A DNA stretch of 8,905 nt from Verrucomicrobia bacterium UBA1211 (GTDB taxonomy: Bacteria; Verrucomicrobiota; Kiritimatiellia; RFP12; UBA1067). The notes below the pieces were generated by a model. It was not told where the DNA came from. It saw only the letters and a program-made list of their open reading frames with translations, and ran no database searches. The position numbers and the translations under genes were made by a program. The stretch is taken from contig DBXN01000024.1 of the NCBI GenBank assembly GCA_002309585.1, positions 18,612-27,516 on the forward strand, read 5' to 3'. The stretch's first letter is position 1. The number at the start of each line of letters is the position of its first letter. Below, piece after piece: positions 1 through 6,042 of the stretch.

Positions 1-23
1 ATTTCGCTCCACGATTTCATCAT
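1..23 (-). CDS. Start of a third gene in the minus-strand operon (partial)
   Basis: Only the first codons are visible. Reading the minus strand from 23, two consecutive ATG codons are followed by codons giving MMKSWSE before the window ends. The start overlaps the stop codon of the preceding gene in the same ATGATGAA arrangement as the junction at 1268-1273. A purine-rich AAGGGA lies 8 bases upstream of the first ATG. The repeated junction design and the ribosome-binding site support a real, translationally coupled gene. Nothing can be said about its function from seven residues, and a chance ATG is possible. Confidence 0.5.
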
Positions 24-1270
24 TTAGGACTTCCCTTGTCTAAAACGTTAACGGTCTCACACGGCAGACGTTCAGCACGAACTATTGTGTAATAAGACAA
101 AAACAAGTCTCTTATGCTTGACACGCCAGGTTTTCCATTGGCAAGGCAACTATAATAACACGTATTGGCAAATCCTTTTCGCCGTCTAAAATCCCTTACT
201 GGATTTTCGTGATGCATGTAGCTCCATGACTCGGGCAGACCATTACGTCTTGCAAGCACCATCACGTATGCCGGCATCTTTAATCTGTCCACTCTGAAAA
301 AATCCGCCTTCGTGACCACAACGTCCGCCTCATAGTACAAGTCCTCCGCACCATTAACCGCGAATCTTACAGATTCTGTCTGACGGGAGACACCGGTCCC
401 CGTTCCGAAATACAATGACCATTTGTACTTTTCGTTTCCAACAGCTTCCACATCTGACGTTACATAAGCATCGCACACCCCATCATGATTAACATCACAG
501 GCAACTATATATAGGTAAGCAACAATCCTCCCCCTATGATTCTCCAAAACATGTTTGCGATGCTCGTCAACAATTAAATTCTTGTGAGTAACATCCATAC
601 TCCAGCCGCTTTGCGTACCGACATATTCATCAAGTCTTTTGCGAATTTCGTCCTTCTCCTGGGGAACTTCTGCCTTCGGGCCACGGAACCTAAACGGCAC
701 AACGCTTTGAACAGATTTAAACGTTTCATCTGAAAAAAATGCCTCAGGCCATCCTTTACGAATGGCCTTTTGGGGACATCCATTTGTCCCGATATCCAAT
801 TCATTCCACTCGAAATGTTCAACGAACCCCACCCCATCTGTCTCCGCATCGCCACCCCGCATCCCTTTATTGTGGTAACAGAGACATTGTCTTCCGTCAG
901 AATATTGGACCTCACACAACTCTTGCGGCATGAACGTAACATCGGTTTCAGGTGAGAATTTGTATTTAAGATGCCGTAACCGCCCATCAACAATCTGTTC
1001 GACAAACCAATCCGCCTCATATGTACGTTTGTGTTCCGCCATAGAGAAAAACGTATATTTTTCGTCTTGTGCGGAAACCCATTTAAATGGCAAAAGTAAT
1101 GAAATGTCGTTCCCCCAATCTCCAGTATTGAACTCCGTCTCGGCGAAGAATCGCTCGACTAGTGATTGTCCCTCTGAAACAGACATGGGAATTCTGTTTG
1201 TCGATGCTTCTGTCAGCTGATTACTGGCAAAAGTTATTCCGATTACAAATACACCCGCAAGTTTGTTCAT
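20..1270 (-). CDS. Exported protein of unknown function with one FG-GAP/EF-hand-like loop
   Basis: I do not recognise this 416-residue protein. The N-terminus has K3, a hydrophobic stretch at about residues 5-15 and a polar segment ending in TEAS, which looks like a Sec signal peptide. Nine cysteines (near 119, 129, 131, 165, 258, 266, 371, 375 and 404) would suit disulfides outside the cytoplasm. Residues 259-267 read DVNHDGVCD, matching the calcium loop pattern D-x-N-x-D-G-x-x-D of EF-hand and FG-GAP/VCBS repeats. It is followed at about 286-293 by LYFGTGTG, which resembles the second part of an FG-GAP repeat, so one lone repeat is plausible. The second of two tandem ATGs was chosen because AGGAGG sits 7 bases upstream of it but only 4 from the first (1273-1271). 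The gene follows the TSP3-repeat protein without a gap, so the two are probably co-transcribed. It is clearly more AT-rich than the sugar genes. Confidence 0.8.
   Translation of the reverse strand: MNKLAGVFVIGITFASNQLTEASTNRIPMSVSEGQSLVERFFAETEFNTGDWGNDISLLLPFKWVSAQDEKYTFFSMAEHKRTYEADWFVEQIVDGRLRHLKYKFSPETDVTFMPQELCEVQYSDGRQCLCYHNKGMRGGDAETDGVGFVEHFEWNELDIGTNGCPQKAIRKGWPEAFFSDETFKSVQSVVPFRFRGPKAEVPQEKDEIRKRLDEYVGTQSGWSMDVTHKNLIVDEHRKHVLENHRGRIVAYLYIVACDVNHDGVCDAYVTSDVEAVGNEKYKWSLYFGTGTGVSRQTESVRFAVNGAEDLYYEADVVVTKADFFRVDRLKMPAYVMVLARRNGLPESWSYMHHENPVRDFRRRKGFANTCYYSCLANGKPGVSSIRDLFLSYYTIVRAERLPCETVNVLDKGSPK
32..37 (-). promoter_or_regulatory. Ribosome-binding site for the partial downstream gene
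   Basis: AAGGGA on the minus strand, 8 bases before the ATG at 23-21 and inside the end of the 416-residue gene. It is the main evidence that translation restarts at this junction. Confidence 0.45.
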
Positions 1271-4200
1271 CATTCAACCTCCTGCGTTTCTGAATCTGAA
1301 AGAACATCTCTGACGTAATTTGTGTTTCGTGAATTGTGGTGAAAAATCCATTGCCCGTTTGACGGATCAAATTGCACTGGGCTCCTGAACCTGCTGGGAC
1401 TAGTTGGGGTTTCTTGCCATACAATATCTTTCGCTCCATTGTAAAGCGTCATTGTTGACCACATTTCCGCAGAGACTATGTGTCCATTTATATTTGTCGC
1501 CGGAGGTTCGCTCCAGTTCGGATGATTGGCATATGCACTAGAGTAGTAGCCAAGGAATCTGATTGCGGCCGCATGTTTGTTTCTAAGAATCGCATTCATC
1601 GACGCCACATTTTCATGCCAGTCATAGACCTCTGCCGTAGAGTCCCCGTTTCTGCCTTTGTCTATCTGCGCCATGCCCCAACCATGCGGTGCTCCAAAAT
1701 TCGGCAATTCGGCCTTGTTCCCCGAGGGATTAAACTGGTTGTAAACGCGGTTTCTTAATTTGCTTTCGTGCTTGGCGATCATCCACGCATAAGGCTGGAA
1801 CTCAGGATCGACGTTCGCGGTTATGTAGGCCCGTGCCGTGGCATCAAGCGGATTCTTTCCGCGAATCGAAAAGGGATACGCAATCGGGGCTGAATCGCCA
1901 ACCTGAATGCTTAAAGAACAAGCCCCGCCAACAATTTCATTGTGAAGTTCAGCCGTAATGTCATAAACCGCAGATCCACACAAAGTCACTCGCGGAAGGC
2001 TTCTGTTGTCACGCTCATGCCGCTCGCCGCGCTCCGTTGTCAGCGAACCGCTCCATGTCACATCGATCCATTGCGGCAGATCCTTAAGTTGGGCGGTCAG
2101 CCGCGGGGCCGCCGGATGGGCAGTTATGTATGCGACGCCGTTCGTTGGGATAATCGCCCGGACATAAGACGTTGCCGCATCCGTCGTGTCTGCCACTCCC
2201 GTCGCAGTAGGCATATTTGATTGCACGACCTTCAGCGGGAAGAATCCTACGATTACCGAACTCGGCAACAGGCCATCGCGGACATTCATCGCCTCCAAAG
2301 TGACGGTAACGTCCAGATCGCTCACGCCGGCGCACAAGACAATGCCGCCTTTCTGCGCCACGGGGGAAAAACCTTCAAGGGCCCAACCTTCCGCTTCGGC
2401 GTCCTCCCATTCCACCTCCTCATTGTTGACCCGGATGTATCCGGTCAACACCGTCTGCCCGTTTGTCGCGAAATTCCAATATAGGACATCGTTGAACTCC
2501 GACTGCACCCCGGTATAATAAGGATACTCCTCACTGTGCACGAAAACCCCCACATAGGCCATCGTGCCGGCGCGGATAGAGATGTTTGTCGATATGCTTT
2601 TCGGTAATTCCTCGCCGAGATCGCCCGTCACAGAAACCCATTTCACCGGAATCGTGTCGGCCCTGTCATTGGGATCGCTCCCCTGGGATATTTCCGTGCC
2701 GTCGTCAATCCCATCGCCGTCCGAATCCGGATTGGCGGGATTCGTCCCGGCGTCAGATTCCTGCCGATTGGTTACCCCGTCGCCATCGGGATCGGCGTCC
2801 GGATCGTTGTCAGGATTGGCATCTGTGGCATTGTCCACCAGGGGATCAAATCCGGCATGGAGACTCTCCCACCCGTCCCCCATGCCGTCCCCGTCCGTGT
2901 CGGGCAATAACGGGGCCGTGCCGAGCGAGACCTCAACGCCGTCCGCCAAGCCGTCGGCATCCGTATCCGCATCTGTCGGCAACGTCCCCGTCCCCATATC
3001 AAAGGCGAGGTCAAGTCCATTGAAAAGCGCGCCGGGCCTCACAAACGCCAGCATCGGATTGCCATCGCCGCAGATCGCTTCAGCCCCACCGCAGGAAAGG
3101 ATATGCGCCCAATACCCCCCAAGCGACTGGATGCCGATGCCCGCATCCCGCCCGTCCATATTGTCGCCAATGATGTCACGGTAGAGGAAATGGACTACCC
3201 CCGCCCCATTAATCGGAATGACTGCCTGAAACGAGAGGGAGTTTGTGCAGGAGACTCGGTAACGGTTGGAATAGGGGCATACGTTCTCATATTGCAAAAC
3301 GAAAACCGGATTTGTGCCGAGTACGGTTTCGCCGACTGAAATTCGTGGCACAGGGGGTGCCGCAGTCAAATACAGGTCATCATGATAGGGTGCGAGAACT
3401 AAAGCGTTCGTGCAAACCGCGTGTTCAAGGTTGGCGCAGTCTCTTGGATGAAACTGATCCGCGCATCCCCTGCGCGGAAAGTAGATTATCCCGTTCAGAT
3501 CGATGACGGCATTGGTGACCGTTTCACCATTGATGGCAATCGGATTCCGTAACCCATACGTGACCAGGGAGGAATCCGGATCGGAAAACGCCGGGGTGAT
3601 GTCCGCCGCATCGGGAGGCATCGTAATCCACGACAGGTCGTTCGTGGCGGCCATCGTCCCCGTCTCTTCGCGGTCGGCAAGCCCGTCCCCGTCAGAATCT
3701 TCCGATGCCGGATCTGTCCCGATCGCGTATTCCGCCATATTAGACAACCCGTCCCCGTCGGAATCACCGGAGGGGCCCTCGCCTCCCGATGCGGAAAGCG
3801 GATCGAGCCCGTTCGCGATTTCCCACGCATCCGGAAGCCCGTCGCCGTCCGTGTCGGGGTTAAACGGATCCGTAAAAGTCCACAACCGCTCTGCGGTGTC
3901 CGTGAGACCATCGCCATCGGAGTCTATGTCGATGCCGAAGCGGTAGAATCCCCCGCCGTGGAACGTGTCGAGGAACAGTTGCCTCATGGATGGCGCGATG
4001 TCATTCTGTGTCACGACGAAAGCGTGTGCATTTGTTTCGCCCGGCATGGGAAGCGCGCAAAGCGGCGCCCACCGCTGTTCGAGAAGGTTTGTGGTCGAGA
4101 ACAGGTAAAGATCGCGGGATGCCGTGTGATCGAAGAGATTGGTGCCCCAAGTTGTCTCAAACGCGACGGCCTGATCTGCCGGCGAAACCCCGAATGCCGT

Positions 4201-4560
4201 GATCGCAAGCAGATTGGATGTTGACCCAAGTTCTGGCGGGAGGGTGCGCGGCGGTGTTCCGGCTGATGGTCCACGCTGTGTTTCCGCGGGATCACCCGCG
4301 TGTGCGGCTCCGCCCGATCCGCCACGCTCGCCGCCTTCCTTGGCGCCGCCCCACCAGGTAAAGAGGCCCAGCGCCAGAACCGCCGCCAATTTCCGTATCG
4401 GGGTGAGGCGGGAGAACCATTCGATTTCCCTTGCAAACGGCTTCTTCTCCCGTATGAGGAGCCCAAGCCACAGGACAAAGAATCCGAGAGCCGCGCCGAC
4501 AAGCCACGGTATCGGTGTGTTCACCATCCTCTGCGCATACTGGGCAATCATGCCGACCAT
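1270..4560 (-). CDS. Membrane-anchored TSP3-repeat protein with nidogen-like and lytic-transglycosylase-like domains
   Basis: A 1096-residue multidomain surface or periplasmic protein. Two hydrophobic segments (about 17-36 and 57-72) flank an Arg/Lys-rich loop, predicting that loop in the cytoplasm and the rest of the protein outside. Residues 210-299 and 529-631 are thrombospondin type-3 repeats of the DxDGDG...E...GTDP kind, which bind calcium. Between them, about 350-480, lies a region resembling a nidogen (NIDO) domain: VIDLNGIIYF, then LAPYHDDLYL, then SFQAVIPINGAG, with seven cysteines (366-497). Residues 632-910 look like beta-rich linker domains I cannot name. The C-terminus (about 914-1044) resembles a lysozyme-like/SLT domain: candidate catalytic E932 in KHESK, then GWGMAQID (960-967) and YNGA (1040-1043). 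The ATG at 4560 is preferred over the GTG at 4563 because AAAAAGG lies 7 bases upstream. Peptidoglycan cleavage is inferred from motifs only, and the domain could be inactive or bind another glycan. Confidence 0.85.
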   Translation of the reverse strand: MVGMIAQYAQRMVNTPIPWLVGAALGFFVLWLGLLIREKKPFAREIEWFSRLTPIRKLAAVLALGLFTWWGGAKEGGERGGSGGAAHAGDPAETQRGPSAGTPPRTLPPELGSTSNLLAITAFGVSPADQAVAFETTWGTNLFDHTASRDLYLFSTTNLLEQRWAPLCALPMPGETNAHAFVVTQNDIAPSMRQLFLDTFHGGGFYRFGIDIDSDGDGLTDTAERLWTFTDPFNPDTDGDGLPDAWEIANGLDPLSASGGEGPSGDSDGDGLSNMAEYAIGTDPASEDSDGDGLADREETGTMAATNDLSWITMPPDAADITPAFSDPDSSLVTYGLRNPIAINGETVTNAVIDLNGIIYFPRRGCADQFHPRDCANLEHAVCTNALVLAPYHDDLYLTAAPPVPRISVGETVLGTNPVFVLQYENVCPYSNRYRVSCTNSLSFQAVIPINGAGVVHFLYRDIIGDNMDGRDAGIGIQSLGGYWAHILSCGGAEAICGDGNPMLAFVRPGALFNGLDLAFDMGTGTLPTDADTDADGLADGVEVSLGTAPLLPDTDGDGMGDGWESLHAGFDPLVDNATDANPDNDPDADPDGDGVTNRQESDAGTNPANPDSDGDGIDDGTEISQGSDPNDRADTIPVKWVSVTGDLGEELPKSISTNISIRAGTMAYVGVFVHSEEYPYYTGVQSEFNDVLYWNFATNGQTVLTGYIRVNNEEVEWEDAEAEGWALEGFSPVAQKGGIVLCAGVSDLDVTVTLEAMNVRDGLLPSSVIVGFFPLKVVQSNMPTATGVADTTDAATSYVRAIIPTNGVAYITAHPAAPRLTAQLKDLPQWIDVTWSGSLTTERGERHERDNRSLPRVTLCGSAVYDITAELHNEIVGGACSLSIQVGDSAPIAYPFSIRGKNPLDATARAYITANVDPEFQPYAWMIAKHESKLRNRVYNQFNPSGNKAELPNFGAPHGWGMAQIDKGRNGDSTAEVYDWHENVASMNAILRNKHAAAIRFLGYYSSAYANHPNWSEPPATNINGHIVSAEMWSTMTLYNGAKDIVWQETPTSPSRFRSPVQFDPSNGQWIFHHNSRNTNYVRDVLSDSETQEVE
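1278..1283 (-). promoter_or_regulatory. Strong Shine-Dalgarno at the coupled stop/start junction
   Basis: AGGAGG on the minus strand lies inside the last codons of the upstream gene. The spacing is 4 bases to the first ATG and 7 to the second, which favours the second. The upstream stop TGA (1272-1270) shares bases with both ATG codons and is followed in frame by another TGA. Confidence 0.7.
2668..2976 (-). repeat. TSP3 calcium-repeat block 2 (within the 1096-residue protein)
   Basis: A second set of about four acidic calcium loops (such as DTDGDGMGD, DPDGDGVTN and DSDGDGIDD), including an especially acidic spacer rich in Asp, Asn and Pro. It shares the plus-strand CCGTCxCCGTC signature with block 1, from which it is separated by the nidogen-like region. 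Confidence 0.85.
3664..3933 (-). repeat. TSP3 calcium-repeat block 1 (within the 1096-residue protein)
   Basis: About four repeats encode acidic D-x-D-x-D-G-x-x-D loops spaced by short helices ending in GLDP or GTDP. At DNA level the plus strand shows recurring CCGTCCCCGTC/CCGTCGCCGTC motifs, one per loop. The repeats diverge outside the loops, so this is an old protein repeat rather than a recent tandem DNA expansion. Confidence 0.85.
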
Positions 4561-4649
4561 CACACGGCCTTTTTGATGTCGCTTTCTCCGTCATCCACCC
4601 TTGCGGGGAGAATATGCTTCGTCCGGAAGAAAACGTATGGCATGCTTTT

Positions 4650-4678
4650 ATCATATTTCAGACCGACAATACAGTCCA
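4650..4678 (-). promoter_or_regulatory. Candidate sigma70-type promoter for the TSP3-protein operon
   Basis: On the minus strand, TGGACT (4678-4673, 4 of 6 to TTGACA) is followed after 17 bases by TATGAT (4655-4650, 5 of 6 to TATAAT). Transcription would start near 4643, leaving a leader of about 80 bases. The match is by eye, and promoter rules in this phylum are poorly known. Confidence 0.35.
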
Positions 4679-4711
4679 AATGAATAATAAACGTCGGGCG
4701 CATCTTCATCA

Positions 4712-4740
4712 TTCACCTTCATGAGGGGGCATTTTATACT
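4712..4740 (+). promoter_or_regulatory. Candidate sigma70-type promoter for the mutarotase/symporter operon
   Basis: TTCACC (4712-4717, 4 of 6 to TTGACA) is followed after exactly 17 bases by TATACT (4735-4740, 5 of 6 to TATAAT). Transcription would start near 4747, giving a leader of about 95 bases. It lies back-to-back with the minus-strand promoter about 35 bases away, so one bound regulator could affect both. Confidence 0.4.
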
Positions 4741-4826
4741 TGGAATCCCGCCCGTAATTCCTTAAACTACACACGTATCTTTGCAGAATCGTCTGTAGGA
4801 TTTTCGAGGTGGGCTTGGCCCTTAAC

Positions 4827-4833
4827 AAAGGAG
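4827..4833 (+). promoter_or_regulatory. Ribosome-binding site of the mutarotase gene
   Basis: AAAGGAG, 9 bases before the ATG at 4843. It decides for this start over the in-frame ATGs at codons 3 and 5. Confidence 0.7.
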
Positions 4834-4842
4834 CAGGTTGAG

Positions 4843-6033
4843 ATGAAAATGACCATGAAAGATCTGGCCTTGGCGTGCGCGACGGCGGTCACGCTGGTCG
4901 GATGCACAACCAACAAGGGAGCATGTGAGAAAATGTGTGCGAGTGAGAATGCGAAGGCGGCAGTGTCGGAACCGACCTTTTTCGGCAAGACCAAAGACGG
5001 TCGCGAGACCCATCTGTACCGGTTGAACGGCGCAGGCGGCGTGATCATGGACCTGACCGATTTCGGTGCCCGTGCGGTCCGGATCTATACGCCGGACAAA
5101 CTCGGCAATCTGGCGGATATCACGCTGGGCTTCACGGATGTCTCCGGTTACGAGACCTATGACCCCTATTTCGGTTCGACCATCGGCCGCGTCGGCAACC
5201 GCATCGCGAACGGCAAGTTCACGCTGGACGGCAAGACCTACACGCTGGCCTGCAACAACGAGCCGGGCGGCATCCCCTGCTCCCTCCACGGCGGCAAGAA
5301 GGGATGGGACGCGGTCGTCTGGAACGCCAAACCGGTCCAGGACGGCACGTCAATCGGCGTGAAATTCACGATGACCAGCCCGGACGGCGACGAAGGTTAC
5401 CCGGGCAAGGTGGATGTGACGGTCACGCATTGGCTCACCGCCGACAACATCTGGCGGATCGAGTATGAGGCGAAGACTGACAAGGCCACCCCGATCAACC
5501 TGACCAACCACGTCTACTTCAACCTGAAGGGCGAGGCGTCGGGCACGATCCTGGACCACGAACTGATGCTCTGCGCCGACAAGATGACCCCGGTCAATGC
5601 GGGCCTGATCCCGACCGGTGAGCTCGCCGATGTCAAGGGCACGCCCTTCGACTTCACGGTGCCGTGGAAGATCGGCGCCCGGATCGAGGCCGACAACGAG
5701 CAGCTGAAGTTCGGTGGCGGCTACGACCACAACTGGGTGCTTCGCGGACAGGACGGCAAACTCGCCGCCGCCGCTTCGCTCACCGAGGCGACCTCCGGCC
5801 GCCGGATCGACGTCTGGACCCAGGAGCCCGGCATCCAGTTCTATTGCGGCAACTTCCTGACCGACCAGGTCCCCGGCAAAGAGGGGAAGAACCTCTGCTA
5901 CCGCGGCGGTCTCGCGCTGGAGACCCAGCACTATCCCGACTCCCCGAACAAGGCGAACTTCCCGTCCGTCATTCTCCGTCCGGGCCAGGTCTACAAGACC
6001 GTTACGGAATACCGTTTCAGCGTGACAAAGTAA
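4843..6033 (+). CDS. galM: Aldose 1-epimerase (mutarotase), exported lipoprotein
   Basis: Interconverts the alpha and beta anomers of aldoses such as galactose and glucose. The 396-residue protein begins with a lipoprotein signal peptide: positive residues at 2 and 6, a hydrophobic core, and the lipobox LVGC with C21 as the predicted lipidated cysteine. The mature domain has the GalM landmarks in order: GRVGNRI around R116, SLHGG with H149, NHVYFNL with H223, GGYDHN with D295, and LETQHYPDSPN with E360. By family knowledge, the two histidines and this glutamate are the catalytic acid/base residues, and all are present. It is longer than cytoplasmic GalM (about 340 residues) because of the leader and a roughly 20-residue linker. 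It is followed after 9 bases by a sodium/sugar symporter, so it probably feeds the transporter with the preferred anomer from outside the cytoplasm. Inner- or outer-membrane anchoring cannot be decided here. The actual sugar is not fixed by sequence. Confidence 0.93.
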   Translation: MKMTMKDLALACATAVTLVGCTTNKGACEKMCASENAKAAVSEPTFFGKTKDGRETHLYRLNGAGGVIMDLTDFGARAVRIYTPDKLGNLADITLGFTDVSGYETYDPYFGSTIGRVGNRIANGKFTLDGKTYTLACNNEPGGIPCSLHGGKKGWDAVVWNAKPVQDGTSIGVKFTMTSPDGDEGYPGKVDVTVTHWLTADNIWRIEYEAKTDKATPINLTNHVYFNLKGEASGTILDHELMLCADKMTPVNAGLIPTGELADVKGTPFDFTVPWKIGARIEADNEQLKFGGGYDHNWVLRGQDGKLAAAASLTEATSGRRIDVWTQEPGIQFYCGNFLTDQVPGKEGKNLCYRGGLALETQHYPDSPNKANFPSVILRPGQVYKTVTEYRFSVTK

Positions 6034-6036
6034 GGA
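6031..6036 (+). promoter_or_regulatory. Ribosome-binding site of the symporter, overlapping the mutarotase stop
   Basis: TAAGGA contains the TAA stop of the upstream gene and lies 6 bases before the ATG at 6043. Ribosomes ending on the mutarotase sit directly on this site, which favours coupled translation. Confidence 0.6.
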
Positions 6037-6042
6037 TCTGTC

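Larger units (their letters stand above)
4561..4842. other. Divergent intergenic region
   Basis: This 282-base gap separates the minus-strand TSP3 operon from the plus-strand mutarotase/symporter operon. It is more AT-rich than the flanking sugar genes. It holds one candidate promoter per strand, described separately. I see no convincing small gene, no clear operator palindrome and no riboswitch fold. A short GGGC-TTG-GCCC inverted repeat at 4811-4821 is too weak to call. Confidence 0.7.

Noticed and set aside
2564..3184. A 206-codon plus-strand open frame rich in Ser and Pro, opposite the TSP3 repeats
   Set aside because: It is antisense to a well-supported gene, and its SPSPSES pattern is just the reverse complement of the repeated Asp/Gly codons. 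No ribosome-binding site or recognisable domain was seen.
2668..3933. CRISPR-like or tandem DNA repeat array suggested by recurring CCGTCCCCGTC motifs
   Set aside because: Spacing is irregular, the motifs are short and inexact, and they are fully explained by codons of the Asp-rich calcium loops.
3503..3946. Plus-strand open frame of 147 codons with similar Ser/Pro repeats
   Set aside because: It has the same cause: antisense shadow of TSP3 block 1.
4292..4654. Minus-strand open frame of 120 codons spanning the start of the TSP3 gene
   Set aside because: Most of it overlaps the 5' end of the TSP3 gene in another frame, and the protein has no recognisable features. The membrane segments of the main frame are far more convincing.
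4811..4821. GGGC-TTG-GCCC inverted repeat in the galM leader as an attenuator or operator
   Set aside because: The stem is only 4 bp, with no T-run or partner site, so chance is the simpler explanation.
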